64,000 nt of DNA, taken from positions 62,001-126,000 of the forward strand of contig JAHBYZ010000004.1 in assembly GCA_019635695.1 (NCBI GenBank). The letters run 5' to 3'. The first letter of the stretch is position 1. Each line of letters begins with the position of its first letter. The stretch comes from Rhizobiaceae bacterium (GTDB lineage Bacteria > Pseudomonadota > Alphaproteobacteria > Rhizobiales > Rhizobiaceae). The position numbers and the translations under genes were made by a program. This document shows, piece by piece, positions 42,893 to 52,770 of the stretch. Under the pieces are notes generated by a model. It was not told where the DNA came from. It saw only the letters and a list, made by a program, of their open reading frames with translations, and did not search any database.

Positions 42893-43888
42893 ATGGGTTT
42901 CGCAGGCGTCATCGCAGCGATCCTCGCGGCGCTGCTCGTCGCCGCGTTGCTGGTCCTCGGCTACCTTCTCTACGTGAGCTGGCGCATCCGCCGCCGCGCC
43001 GAGCGGCTGGTGCCGCCGCGCGGAAAATTCATCGAGGTCGACGGCAACCGCATCCATTATGTGGATCGTGGCGTTTCCAGCGAAGCAGGGGGGCCGCCGA
43101 TCCTGATGGTGCACGGGCTGGGCGGCACGCAGGCGCATTTCCAGCCCCTGCTTTCCGGTCTGGCCAAGGACTTTCGCGTCATCGCCATCGACCGTCCCGG
43201 CTCGGGCTACTCGACGCGCCGCAACGACCGGCCGGGCGACACGCGCGAGCAGGCGGCTTTCCTGGTCAAGCTGATCGACGCTCTCGGCCTCGAAAAGCCG
43301 CTGGTCGTCGGGCACTCGCTCGGCGGGGCGATCACGCTGGCGATGGCCGTCGATTTTCCGCAGCGAATCGCCGGGATCGTCGTCATCTCCCCGCTGACGC
43401 AGTTCCGCGAAGATGTGCCGCCGGCATTCGCCGCCATCAACATCAGGCGGCCGTGGCTGCGGCGGCTGATCGCCGAAACGATCTCGGCTCCGAACGCGGC
43501 GCGCATGGCGGCCGCCACGCATGCGTTCGTGTTCGCGCCCCAGCAGCCGCCCGCCGACTACATGGTCGCGGGCGGGGCCATGCTGGCGCTGAAACCCAGC
43601 CACTTCTATGCCGCGTCGACCGATTTCGTCGCGACACGCGGCGGGGATGTCCGCGCCGTTGCGGCTCGATACGGCGAGATCGGGATACCGGCCGGAATGG
43701 CGTTCGGCACCGCCGACCGCGTCATCGACAGCGAGGAGCACGGCAGGGCGCTGGCGGTGGCCATGCCCGGTCTCGACGCGGTGTTCCTGGAGGGCGTCGG
43801 CCACATGCCGCAATATTCGCATGCGGCCGAGGTCGAGGCGCTCATCCGCCGCATAGCGGGCAAGGCGTTTGCCGGGCGGGCGGCATAG
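42893..43888 (+). CDS. Membrane-anchored alpha/beta hydrolase
   Basis: A 331-residue hydrolase with an N-terminal membrane anchor (about residues 5-28). The core shows PPILMVHGLGGTQAHFQPLL, nucleophile elbow GHSLGGAITLAM (Ser) and catalytic His in GVGHMPQYSHAAEV. It resembles the lipase/haloperoxidase-like branch; the substrate is unknown. It starts nine bases after the preceding gene and may share its transcript. Confidence 0.87.
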   Translation: MGFAGVIAAILAALLVAALLVLGYLLYVSWRIRRRAERLVPPRGKFIEVDGNRIHYVDRGVSSEAGGPPILMVHGLGGTQAHFQPLLSGLAKDFRVIAIDRPGSGYSTRRNDRPGDTREQAAFLVKLIDALGLEKPLVVGHSLGGAITLAMAVDFPQRIAGIVVISPLTQFREDVPPAFAAINIRRPWLRRLIAETISAPNAARMAAATHAFVFAPQQPPADYMVAGGAMLALKPSHFYAASTDFVATRGGDVRAVAARYGEIGIPAGMAFGTADRVIDSEEHGRALAVAMPGLDAVFLEGVGHMPQYSHAAEVEALIRRIAGKAFAGRAA

Positions 43889-43947
43889 GCAGTTGGCACT
43901 GCACCGGCCGACATGCGAAGCTTGCCGCATGAACACGGGACAGGCGC

Positions 43948-44487
43948 ATGGGTGAGGCCAAGCGGCGCAAGGCGGCCGGCGGGCCGGTGTCGCCTTGCCG
44001 GACCTGCACGCTGTGCTGCTCCGTGCTGGAGATCGTGGCGCTGGACAAGCCGATGTACCAGCCCTGCCGTCATCTCTCCGGCAGCGCCTGCGGCATCTGG
44101 GGCCAGCCCGAGCGCCCCGCTGTCTGCGCCGAGTTTAGATGCCTGCATGTCGTGCTGCGCGAGGCCGGCGGAAGCGAACGCAACGCCATTCCGCACCCGC
44201 TGGAAGCCGGTGCCTATCTCGCGAAGGAGCCGGGCCGCAATCTCGTCACGCTGTTCGTCGATCCGGCGAAGCCGGAGCGCTGGAAGACCAGCGCGCTTGT
44301 CGACTATCTCCGGCCGCTGATGCGGCGCGGCTTTGCGCTGGAGGTGATCGACCGCGGCCGGCGCATGGAGATCGCCTCGCCGGACCTGTTCGAGGAGGTG
44401 CTGAAGCTCGACTACGTCGCCTACGCCGACCGGCAGGGGCGGCCGCTGGACTATCCCAGCTATCGGGACGTGCATCCCGCAGACTGA
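43948..44487 (+). CDS. Cysteine-cluster protein (YkgJ-like)
   Basis: A 179-residue protein with eight cysteines near the N-terminus: CRTCTLCCSVLEI, QPCRHLSGSACGIW and AVCAEFRC. This fits the YkgJ-type zinc/iron-chelating cysteine cluster. The rest (VTLFVDPAKPERWKTSALVD) is a conserved unknown domain. MGEAKRRK is a basic start. It lies between the two KRSWCQRT paralogues. Metal binding is inferred from the cysteines only. Confidence 0.65.
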   Translation: MGEAKRRKAAGGPVSPCRTCTLCCSVLEIVALDKPMYQPCRHLSGSACGIWGQPERPAVCAEFRCLHVVLREAGGSERNAIPHPLEAGAYLAKEPGRNLVTLFVDPAKPERWKTSALVDYLRPLMRRGFALEVIDRGRRMEIASPDLFEEVLKLDYVAYADRQGRPLDYPSYRDVHPAD

Positions 44488-44689
44488 TCGTCACAGCGGT
44501 TTTGCACACCCGGTCTATGTCCTTCATATTCGTGATTTGCGATATGAAGCGATGTCGGGAAATTGTTGGGACTGGGACGCTGTAATGTCGCCGCAATCGA
44601 CGCTATTCACGTCGTTGCCGGGCGATGGGGCTAAGGGGTGGAATGGTTCGCGCGACGCGCGCTGGAGCGGGGATTCCTTGAAGAGCGGC

Positions 44690-45157
44690 ATGAACGCGAT
44701 GCTGGCGGCCTGGCCGCCGCTGTTTCTGGGCGCGCTGTGCGCAGCCGTGGCGACCTTCGCCTACTGGACGCTGCCGACCACGGTGCCGACGGCGCTGTTT
44801 GGTTTCGGAGGGGTCGCCTTCGCGGCGGACGCGCGGGCGCGCCGGGCCGATTTTCGCCGCGCGCGCGACCGCATCGCCTCAGCTGCATCGCGCTCCGACA
44901 GCGTGCTGGTGCGCGAACTGACCCAGCTATACCAGCAGCACAAGCGCTCGTGGTGCCAGCGCACCTCGCTGATCTGGGCCGCTGCCGCGGCCCTCGGCCC
45001 GGCGGGCAGCCGATTCGTGCGCCGCGGTTTCCGCAAGCACGGCTACCAGTGGTGGCACATCACGCCGGACGGCACGTTCTCGCGCCACTGCCCGTTCTTC
45101 AAGATCTCGTTCTGGTGGGCGCTGTTCGGCCTGCCGGAGGAGCGGCGGCGCGTCTGA
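44690..45157 (+). CDS. Membrane protein with KRSWCQRT motif, paralogue 2
   Basis: A 155-residue protein with two N-terminal membrane segments (LAAWPPLFLGALCAAVATFA and a second), then a soluble C-terminus. That part shows QQHKRSWCQRTSLIWAAAAA, RGFRKHGYQWWHITPDGTFS and CPFFKISFWWALFG. It aligns with the product at 42428-42883 along the whole length. ATG 44690 is set by that alignment (MNAMLAAWPP versus MTASILAVWPP); in-frame ATGs at 44552 and 44585 would add unsupported residues. Function is unknown. Confidence 0.6.
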   Translation: MNAMLAAWPPLFLGALCAAVATFAYWTLPTTVPTALFGFGGVAFAADARARRADFRRARDRIASAASRSDSVLVRELTQLYQQHKRSWCQRTSLIWAAAAALGPAGSRFVRRGFRKHGYQWWHITPDGTFSRHCPFFKISFWWALFGLPEERRRV

Positions 45158-45203
45158 GCCCGCGCTTCACAAGCCGATCGCTGCGCGCTACGACCCGAGA
45201 CAT

Positions 45204-45288
45204 GCGGGCGTGGCGAAACTGGTAGACGCAAGGGACTTAAAATCCCTCGGCCTTGGCCATGCGGGTTCGATCCCCGCCGCCCGCACCA
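45204..45288 (+). tRNA. tRNA-Leu (anticodon UAA)
   Basis: An 85-nt tRNA: acceptor stem GCGGGCG (45204-45210) pairs with CGCCCGC (45278-45284), followed by the encoded ACCA. The anticodon stem AGGGA/TCCCT encloses loop CTTAAAA with anticodon TAA. The long variable arm and GGTTCGATCC T-arm are as expected for leucine tRNA. No integrase or duplicated 3' end is nearby. Confidence 0.96.
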
Positions 45289-45295
45289 GGGTCTG

Positions 45296-46123
45296 CTATT
45301 TGACCGCCTTGCGCTTCGCCTGCTGCCACAAGGCTTCCATCTCCTCCAGCGTCGCCGCTTCCAGCGTGTCGCCGCGGGCCTTGAGTGCTGCTTCGACGGC
45401 GTGGAAGCGGGTGCGGAATTTCTCGTTGGTGCCGCGCAGCGCACCTTCGGGGTCGGCCTTGAGATGGCGGCCGAGGTTGACGACGGCGAAGAGCAGGTCG
45501 CCGAACTCGTCCTTGATGTCGTCGCCTCGGCCCGACGCGATCGCTTCGCGCAGCTCGCCGATCTCCTCCTCGATCTTGTCGAGCACCGGGCCGGCGGCGC
45601 CCCAGTCGAAGCCGACGGTCGCGGCCTTTTCCTGCAGTTTTAGCGCACGGGTGAGTGCGGTGTGCGCGACCGGCACGCCGTCGAGGAAGCCGCCCCTGCT
45701 GTCGGCCTCAAGACCGGCCGCCTCGCGGCGGGCGCGGCGCTCGGCCTTCTCCTCGGCCTTGATCTTCTCCCACATTCCCTTGGCCATGCCGGACGAGCGC
45801 GCCTGCGCATCGCCGAAGACGTGCGGGTGGCGGCGGATCATCTTGGTGGTGATGGCCTCTACCACGCCGCCGAAGTCGAACGCTCCTTCCTCCTCCGCCA
45901 TCCGCGCATGGAATACGACCTGCAGCAGCAGGTCGCCGAGCTCCTCGCGCAGGTCTTCGCGGTCGCCGCGCTCGATGGCGTCGGCCACCTCGTAGGCCTC
46001 CTCCAGCGTGTAGGGCGCGATGGTGGAAAAATCCTGCTCGAGGTCCCACGGGCAGCCGGTGACCGGCGTGCGCAGCGCGGCCATGATGTCGAGCAGGGTG
46101 GCGATGTCGCGGGAGGCTTTCAT
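45296..46123 (-). CDS. mazG: Nucleoside triphosphate pyrophosphohydrolase
   Basis: MazG hydrolyses NTPs and dNTPs to monophosphates, removing aberrant nucleotides. The 275-residue protein has two MazG domains. The first has CPWDLEQDFSTIAPYTLEEA and EELGDLLLQVVFHARMAEEE; the second has KIEEEIGELREAI and DEFGDLLFAVVNLGRH. Both carry the EExxE/ExxD metal-binding pattern. ATG 46123 opens MKASRDIATLLDIMAALR, the usual N-terminus. Its stop lies seven bases from the tRNA-Leu. Confidence 0.95.
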   Translation of the reverse strand: MKASRDIATLLDIMAALRTPVTGCPWDLEQDFSTIAPYTLEEAYEVADAIERGDREDLREELGDLLLQVVFHARMAEEEGAFDFGGVVEAITTKMIRRHPHVFGDAQARSSGMAKGMWEKIKAEEKAERRARREAAGLEADSRGGFLDGVPVAHTALTRALKLQEKAATVGFDWGAAGPVLDKIEEEIGELREAIASGRGDDIKDEFGDLLFAVVNLGRHLKADPEGALRGTNEKFRTRFHAVEAALKARGDTLEAATLEEMEALWQQAKRKAVK

Positions 46124-46234
46124 GGCGCGACCGTAGCCGGCGCGGCGCGCCGCGCCCATCGCCGCGTTGCGGCGCGTGGGGATTTCCACAGGCGGCCGGG
46201 CGCGCTAGGGCAGGGTGTTGCCGAGGGGACATGA

Positions 46235-46699
46235 ATGCCGCGCAGATTTGCCGAAATGAAATCGCTGGCGGGAACCGAGCTCGGCGTCTCGTCCTGGGTG
46301 AGCGTCGGCCAGTCGATGATCGACGGCTTCGCCGAGCTGACGGGCGACCGCCAGTGGATCCATGTGGACGTCTCCCGGGCGCGGCGCGAGGCGCCCGGCG
46401 GATCGACCATCGCGCACGGCTTCCTGACGCTCTCGCTGATCGCCAGGCTCGGCTACGAGCTCGACATGCTGCCGGCCGACGCGGTGTCGTTCAACTACGG
46501 GCTCGACCGGCTGCGATTCATCAACCCGGTGCGCGCCGGCCAGCGGGTGCGCCTTCATGCGCGCAACGTCGCCGTCGAGGAGAAGGCGCCGGGCCGGCTG
46601 CTGCTGCGCAATGCCATCAGCGTCGAGATCGAGGGCGAGGACAAGCCGGCGCTCGCCGCCGAGGCGCTGACGCTGCTCGTGGCCGCCGATGCCGGGTGA
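46235..46699 (+). CDS. MaoC family dehydratase
   Basis: A 154-residue hot-dog-fold protein of MaoC type. FAELTGDRQWIHVDVSRARR and GSTIAHGFLTLSLIARL carry the hydratase-2 catalytic Asp/His region. It is probably an (R)-specific enoyl-CoA hydratase. The following gene overlaps by 11 bases and encodes a hydrolase similar to polyhydroxyalkanoate depolymerases, which suggests a role in PHA monomer supply or turnover. A GAGGGG site precedes ATG 46235. Confidence 0.88.
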   Translation: MPRRFAEMKSLAGTELGVSSWVSVGQSMIDGFAELTGDRQWIHVDVSRARREAPGGSTIAHGFLTLSLIARLGYELDMLPADAVSFNYGLDRLRFINPVRAGQRVRLHARNVAVEEKAPGRLLLRNAISVEIEGEDKPALAAEALTLLVAADAG

Positions 46700-47501
46700 C
46701 GGTATCGAGGAGCGCTTCGTCGACACGAGGCGCTTCAGGCTGCGCGCGGTGGCGCGGCGCGTGCCCGGCGGTGCGCAAAGGCCGCCGCTGCTGCTGTTCA
46801 ACGGCATCGGCGCAAATGCCGAACTCGCGCTGCCTTTCCTGAAGGCGCTGGAGCGCACAGATGCCGTAGTGTTCGACGCGCCCGGCTGCGGACTGTCACC
46901 GACGAGCCGGTGGCCCTACCGGCCGCGGCATCTCGCCCAGGCGGCGGTGGAGGTGATGGATGCGTTCGGCTTCGACGGGCAGGTCGACGCGGCCGGCGTG
47001 TCGTGGGGCGGGGCGATGGCGCAGCAGTGCGCCCGCCAGTTTCCTGATCGCTGCCGCCGGCTGGTGCTGGCCTCCACGTCGCCGGGCTTCGTCATGGTGC
47101 CGGCGCGGCCGCGCATCCTGCTCAAGATGGCGACGGCGCGGCGCTACATGAAGCGCGGCGAAATGCAGAAGCTGGCCGGCGAACTTTACGGCGGGGCCTT
47201 CCGCACCGACCCGAAGCTGGCGGTCAGCCACGCGGCGGCGCTGCGCGGTGGCAGCCGGCTCGGCTATCTGCACCAGCTCGCCTGCATGGCCGGCTGGTCG
47301 AGCCTGCCGTGGCTCGGGCGGCTCACGCAGCGAACGCTGGTGATGGCCGGCACCGACGACCCGCTGGTGCCGATGGTCAATGCGCGGATGCTGGTGCGGC
47401 TGATCCCCGACGTGCGGCTGGTGACCCTGGACGACGGTCACCTGTTCATGCTGACGCGTCCTCAGGAAGCCGCGCGGATCGTGGAGGCGTTTCTCGCCTG
47501 A
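46689..47501 (+). CDS. Alpha/beta hydrolase, poly(3-hydroxyalkanoate) depolymerase-like
   Basis: A 270-residue hydrolase with LLLFNGIGANAELALPFLKA, nucleophile elbow in AAGVSWGGAMAQQCARQFPD and catalytic His near DDGHLFML. GVSWGGA and the NGIGAN loop are typical of intracellular medium-chain PHA depolymerases (PhaZ type), though esterases of other substrates share them. It overlaps the MaoC gene by 11 bases. Its stop abuts the convergent isomerase gene. Confidence 0.78.
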   Translation: MPGDGIEERFVDTRRFRLRAVARRVPGGAQRPPLLLFNGIGANAELALPFLKALERTDAVVFDAPGCGLSPTSRWPYRPRHLAQAAVEVMDAFGFDGQVDAAGVSWGGAMAQQCARQFPDRCRRLVLASTSPGFVMVPARPRILLKMATARRYMKRGEMQKLAGELYGGAFRTDPKLAVSHAAALRGGSRLGYLHQLACMAGWSSLPWLGRLTQRTLVMAGTDDPLVPMVNARMLVRLIPDVRLVTLDDGHLFMLTRPQEAARIVEAFLA

Positions 47502-48148
47502 CTACTCCGCGTCCGGCTGCTTCTGCGGCGCGGCGTCGATGAAGGCCGGCAATTCCATGCAGGCGTCGCGGATGCGGCCGATGGTCGGGTAGGGCGTCAT
47601 GTCGACGTTGAAGCGGGCATTGTTGGCGACCTGCGCGACGAGGCAGATGTCGGCCATGCCGGGCGTGTGGCCGTGGCAGAAAGTGCCGGTCTGCCTGTCG
47701 TGCGCCAGCATCTGCTCCAGCGGCGCGAAGGTCTCGTTGACCCAGTGGCGGAACCAGTTGGCGATTTCCGTATCGTCGGCCCCGTAACGCGAGCGCAGCG
47801 CGTTGAGCACGCGCAGATTGTTCACCGGATGGATGTCGCAGGCGATCATGTCGGACAGCATGCGCACCCGCGCGCGGCCCTTGGGGTCGGTCGGCAGCAG
47901 CGGCGGCTTCGGGTGAGTTTCTTCCAGATATTCGAGGATCGCCATCGACTGCGCGAGCATCGTGCCGTCCTCCAGCACCAGCGCGGGCACGAGGCCCTGC
48001 GGGTTGATGGAGAGATAGCTCGCCTTGCGGTGGCCGCCATGGCGCAAATGGTGCGCAACATATTCGTAGGGCAGGCCCTTCATGGCCAGCGCGATGCGCA
48101 CGCGGTAGCTGGTGGACGAGCGGAAATAGTTGTGGAGGACAAGGCCGC

Positions 48149-48152
<4 letters not shown>
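47502..48152 (-). CDS. maiA: Maleylacetoacetate/maleylpyruvate isomerase (zeta-class GST)
   Basis: A 216-residue glutathione-dependent cis-trans isomerase. The N-terminal thioredoxin-like domain has HNYFRSSTSYRVRIALAMKG (catalytic SSTS motif). The C-terminal helical domain has CDIHPVNNLRVLNAL and TPGMADICLVAQV. It converts maleylacetoacetate or maleylpyruvate to the fumaryl form. ATG 48152 overlaps the upstream fumarylacetoacetase-family stop (ATGA), so the two act in sequence in one pathway. Confidence 0.9.
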
Positions 48153-48840
<688 letters not shown>

Positions 48841-48844
<4 letters not shown>

Positions 48845-49329
48845 GGCTTCTCCTTGGTGCTGAGCTTCGAGAGGTCGGCCAGCATCTCGAACAGCGTGTA
48901 GAGGCGATCGCGGCCGAAGCGCTCGACGAAGGCGACATAGGCGGCGGTCGTTTCGCCGACGATCAGGGCCATGAGTTCATGCCCCTTCGGCGTCATGGAC
49001 AGGTAGAGCTGGCGCCTGTCGGCGGTGCCGGCGGTGCGCGCGATGATGCCGCGCGCTTCCAGCGTGCGCGCGATGCGCGACAGGCTGGGCGACAGCACGG
49101 CGGCGCGCGCCGCGACCTCATGGGCCTCCAGCCTGTCGACGTCTCGCAGCACCCGCATCACGCGCCACTGCTGTTCGCTGATGTGGTTCGCAAGGAACAG
49201 CGGCTTGAAATGCGACATTACCGCGTCGCGCGCCCGGATGAGCATGACCGGCAGCGACCGCTCGGCTTCGCCGGGAAGCGCGAGATCCCTGTGCTGCGGG
49301 TCTTCCGACCAGTCGTCGCGGGCGTTCAT
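48841..49329 (-). CDS. MarR family regulator, HpaR-like
   Basis: A 162-residue winged-helix regulator: SEQQWRVMRVLRDVDRLEAH, AVLSPSLSRIARTLEARGII and DRRQLYLSMTPKGHEL. SEQQWRVMRVL is typical of HpaR, the regulator of homoprotocatechuate degradation. It probably controls its own operon in response to an aromatic ligand; the ligand is unknown. It sits 12 bp after the aldehyde dehydrogenase gene and overlaps the FAH gene. Confidence 0.88.
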
Positions 49330-49341
49330 GGCTCTCGTCCG

Positions 49342-51711
49342 TCAATCGCCGTAGGGCACCCAGACGTTCTTGACCTCGACGGCGCGCGGCAGCAGCGCAG
49401 CGAGCGAGCCATCGCGGTTCCAGTCGACGGTCTTGCCGCCGGTCGCCCAGACGCGCTTGAGGTTGCCGACGGATTCCGCCTCCGCGGTCTTGCAGATGTC
49501 TGCCTCGGCGACGAGCCACAATCCGTCGACGTCGTCGTGCTTCGCAAGCACCTTGGCGAGCTCGGCGCGCTTGCCGGTGACGATGTTGACCGCGCCGGCC
49601 GGCACGTCGGAGGTCTCCATCACCTGGTAAAGGTCGGTGGCAAGCAGCGGATAGCGCTGCGAGGGCACGGCGACGATCGAATTGCCCATGGCGAGCGCAG
49701 GCGCGAGCATCGCGACGAGACCGAGCAGCGGCTCGGCGTCGGGCGCGACGAGGCCGATCACGCCGACCGGCTCGTGCATGGCGAGCGTGACGGCGCGGGC
49801 AGGGGGATTGTGCACCCGGCCCTCGAACTTGTCGGCCATGCCGCCGGCCTCGAACAGACGCTCCACGGACGCATCGACCTCGGCGCGGGCGGCCTTGGCC
49901 GAAACGCCGGTCAGCTTCGACAGGCGCGCGGCGAACTCGTCGGCGCGGGCAGCGAGGTTTTCGGCGAAGAAGTAGAGAACCTGGCTGCGGTTGAAGCCGG
50001 TGGCGGCGCCCCAGCTCTTCTGCGCAGATCTTGCAGCCGTGACGGCGTCGCGTATGTCCTTGCGATTGCCGGCGCCGACCTCGCCCGCGGCCTTGCCCTT
50101 CGCGTCAGCGATGACGAGCGAATAATTGCCGTCCGGGCGCACCTGCTTGCCTGCGATCAACAGTTTTGGCGTGCGGTCGATGAAATCGGATTCGCCGGCC
50201 GATACTTCGGCCGGCGCGGCGAGCACCTTGAGCGGCGCGGACGACTTGGCCTTCAGCGTCAGATACTCGGCCATGCCCTCCTTGCCGCCCTCGCGGCCGA
50301 AGCCGCTCTCGCGGTAGCCGCCGAAACCGCAGGCGGCGTCGAACATGTTTGTGCCGTTGACCCACACCACGCCGGCCTTGAGCTCCGGCGCGACGGCGAG
50401 CGCGCGGCCGATGTTCTCAGACCAGACGCTGGCTGCAAGGCCGTAACGCGTGTTGTTGGCGAGCTCGATGGCTTCCTGCTGGTCGCGAAAAGTCATGGCG
50501 GCCAGCACCGGGCCGAACACCTCTTCCTGGGCGAGGATGTTGGCGGGCTGCACGTCGAGCGCCAGCGTGGGCTTAAAGAACCAGCCGGCGCCGGGCAGCG
50601 GCGTTTCGGGCTGCCAGCAGGTGGCGCCCTGCTTCGTGCCTTCGGCAACTATGCCGGCGACGCGTTCGAGCTGCGAGGTGTCGACCAGCGGGCCGATGTC
50701 AGTGTTCTTGTCGAGCGGATCGCCGAGGCGCAGCTGCGACATGCGCGCCTTGACCTTGGCGTAGAAGGCCTCCGCCACGCCTTCCTGCACCAGCAGGCGC
50801 GAGCCGGCGCAGCAGACCTGACCCTGGTTGAACCAGATGCCGTCGACCAGACCCTCCACGGCCGAATCGAGGTCGGCATCCTCGAACACGACGAAGGCGG
50901 ACTTGCCGCCGAGTTCCAACGAAAGCTTCTTGCCTGAGCCGGCGGTTGCCTTGCGGATGATCTTGCCGACCTCCGACGAGCCGGTGAAGGCGATCTTGTC
51001 GACATCGGGATGGTCGACGATGGCGGAGCCGGCTTCGGGTCCGCCATGGACGATGTTGACGACGCCCTTCGGCACGCCGGCGCGCTCGCAGATCTCCGCG
51101 AACAGGATCGCCGTCAGAGGCGTGAACTCGGCCGGCTTGAGCACGACAGTGCAGCCGGCGGCGAGTGCCGGCGCGATCTTCCAGGCGAGCATCAGCAGCG
51201 GGAAATTCCACGGGATGATCTGGCCTGCCACGCCGACCGGCTTGTGGTCCGGAAACTCGCGGTCGAGCGACTGCGCCCAGCCGGCATGGTGGATGAAATG
51301 GCGGATGGCGAGCGGCACGTCGATGTCGCGGCTCTCGCGGATCGGCTTGCCATTGTCGATCGATTCCAGCACCGCGAAAAGGCGGGCGTGGCGCTGCATG
51401 GCGCGGCCGATGGCGTAGAGCACGCGGGCCCTCGCATAGCCGCCTGCCGCCTGCCATTTCGGCAGCGCCTTGCGGGCGGCGACGACGGCGTCGTCCACGT
51501 CGGCCTTGCCCGCCTCGGAAATCTTCGCCAGTTGCTTGCCGGTGGAGGGCTCGGCGACCGCAAAGGTCTTGCCGGACTTCGCGGCGCGCCACTGGCCGTC
51601 GATGAACAGTGCCTTCGACAGTTCGCGCTTCTTCAGCCAGGCATCGGCCTCGCCGCGCGATTCGGGCGCGGCGGCATAGTCCATCGCCTCGAATTTCTGC
51701 ATGATGTTCAT
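49342..51711 (-). CDS. Two-domain aldehyde dehydrogenase (ALDH16-like)
   Basis: A 789-residue protein made of two ALDH folds. The N-terminal domain (to about 500) is complete: IIPWNFPLLMLAWKIAPALA, general base in LELGGKSAFVVFEDADLD and catalytic Cys in FNQGQVCCAGSRL. The C-terminal domain (from about 510) has EPVGVIGLVAPDAEPLLGLV but no catalytic Cys motif, so it is a pseudo-ALDH domain as in ALDH16. It lies 24 bp after deoC, whose product releases acetaldehyde, so it probably oxidises that aldehyde. ATG 51711 is preferred over ATG 51702. Confidence 0.9.
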   Translation of the reverse strand: MNIMQKFEAMDYAAAPESRGEADAWLKKRELSKALFIDGQWRAAKSGKTFAVAEPSTGKQLAKISEAGKADVDDAVVAARKALPKWQAAGGYARARVLYAIGRAMQRHARLFAVLESIDNGKPIRESRDIDVPLAIRHFIHHAGWAQSLDREFPDHKPVGVAGQIIPWNFPLLMLAWKIAPALAAGCTVVLKPAEFTPLTAILFAEICERAGVPKGVVNIVHGGPEAGSAIVDHPDVDKIAFTGSSEVGKIIRKATAGSGKKLSLELGGKSAFVVFEDADLDSAVEGLVDGIWFNQGQVCCAGSRLLVQEGVAEAFYAKVKARMSQLRLGDPLDKNTDIGPLVDTSQLERVAGIVAEGTKQGATCWQPETPLPGAGWFFKPTLALDVQPANILAQEEVFGPVLAAMTFRDQQEAIELANNTRYGLAASVWSENIGRALAVAPELKAGVVWVNGTNMFDAACGFGGYRESGFGREGGKEGMAEYLTLKAKSSAPLKVLAAPAEVSAGESDFIDRTPKLLIAGKQVRPDGNYSLVIADAKGKAAGEVGAGNRKDIRDAVTAARSAQKSWGAATGFNRSQVLYFFAENLAARADEFAARLSKLTGVSAKAARAEVDASVERLFEAGGMADKFEGRVHNPPARAVTLAMHEPVGVIGLVAPDAEPLLGLVAMLAPALAMGNSIVAVPSQRYPLLATDLYQVMETSDVPAGAVNIVTGKRAELAKVLAKHDDVDGLWLVAEADICKTAEAESVGNLKRVWATGGKTVDWNRDGSLAALLPRAVEVKNVWVPYGD

Positions 51712-51735
51712 GGTCTTGCGCCTAAATCTTCATGC

Positions 51736-52770
51736 TCACGCCATGGCGTGGCGATGATTGGCCGAATAGCGGTCGGTGAGGAAATGCGAAAGCTGCCGCT
51801 CGATGTCGGTGAGCAGGCTGGACGCGCCGAAGCGGAACAGGTCCTGCTCCAGCCAGCGGCGGCCGAGCTCTTCCTTCATCAGGATAAGCCAGTCCAGAGA
51901 AGCTTTCGCCGTCGAGATGCCGCCGGCCGGCTTGAAGCCGATCAGGTAGCCGGTGCGCTCGTGATAGGCGCGCACGGCGCGCACCATGGCGAGGCCGACG
52001 GGAAGCGTGGCATTGACGCTCTCCTTGCCGGTCGAGGTCTTCACGAAGTCGGCGCCGGCCATCATCGCCACCATGGAGGCCAAGGTGACGTTGCGCAGCG
52101 TGGAGAGGTCGCCGGTGCCGAGGATGGCCTTGAGATGCGCCTCGCCGCAGGCCTCGCGCATGGCCGCCACTTCGTCGTAGAGCTTTTCCCAGTGACCGCC
52201 GAGGACCAGCCCGCGGTCGATGACGATGTCGATCTCGTCGGCGCCATCGGCGACCGAGGCCTTGATCTCGGCCAACCGCGTCGACAGCGGCGCCAGCCCG
52301 TGCGGGAAGGCGGTGGAGACGGCGGCGATGTGGATTCCGGTGCCCTTCAGCTCCTTCGCGCAGGTGGCGACGAAGGGGTGGTAGACGCAGACGGCGGCGG
52401 GGCGGACATTGGCTCCCGCAATGCCGAGCTTTTCCACCATCTCGGCGGCCAGCGGCTGCTTCGCCTTGGCGCACAGACGCCGCACGCGCTCATGCGTGTC
52501 GTTGGAGTTGAGCGTGGTCAGGTCCATCAGCGCTATCGAACGCAGCAGCCACGCCGCCTGGTTTTCGCCCTTGATCGACCGGCGTTTTGTCAACGAGCCG
52601 ACGCGGCGCTCAAGTGCGGAGCGGTTGACGTGGCGCATCGCCTCGACCCAGCCGAGGTCGAGCGCCATGCCGGGGTTGCGCTTCAGATCGCCGTGGGCAG
52701 CCTGCGCCGCTGGCTGACGCGCCGCGGGCAGCGTGTGGACGCTTGCGCCGTGCTGTGGACTGACGATCAT
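51736..52770 (-). CDS. deoC: Deoxyribose-phosphate aldolase
   Basis: DeoC cleaves 2-deoxyribose-5-phosphate to glyceraldehyde-3-phosphate and acetaldehyde in deoxynucleoside catabolism. The 344-residue protein has the Schiff-base lysine in ADFVKTSTGKESVNATL and the second lysine in GYLIGFKPAGGIST. VCVYHPFVATCAKEL and GADEIDIVIDRGLVLGG are landmarks. It belongs to the longer class typical of rhizobia. It is first of the operon deoC-aldehyde dehydrogenase-marR-FAH-maiA and divergent from a flavoprotein gene. Confidence 0.93.
   Translation of the reverse strand: MIVSPQHGASVHTLPAARQPAAQAAHGDLKRNPGMALDLGWVEAMRHVNRSALERRVGSLTKRRSIKGENQAAWLLRSIALMDLTTLNSNDTHERVRRLCAKAKQPLAAEMVEKLGIAGANVRPAAVCVYHPFVATCAKELKGTGIHIAAVSTAFPHGLAPLSTRLAEIKASVADGADEIDIVIDRGLVLGGHWEKLYDEVAAMREACGEAHLKAILGTGDLSTLRNVTLASMVAMMAGADFVKTSTGKESVNATLPVGLAMVRAVRAYHERTGYLIGFKPAGGISTAKASLDWLILMKEELGRRWLEQDLFRFGASSLLTDIERQLSHFLTDRYSANHRHAMA

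Noticed and set aside
45204..46123. tRNA-Leu as integration site of a genomic island
   Set aside because: No integrase, no duplicated tRNA 3' end and ordinary housekeeping genes on both sides.
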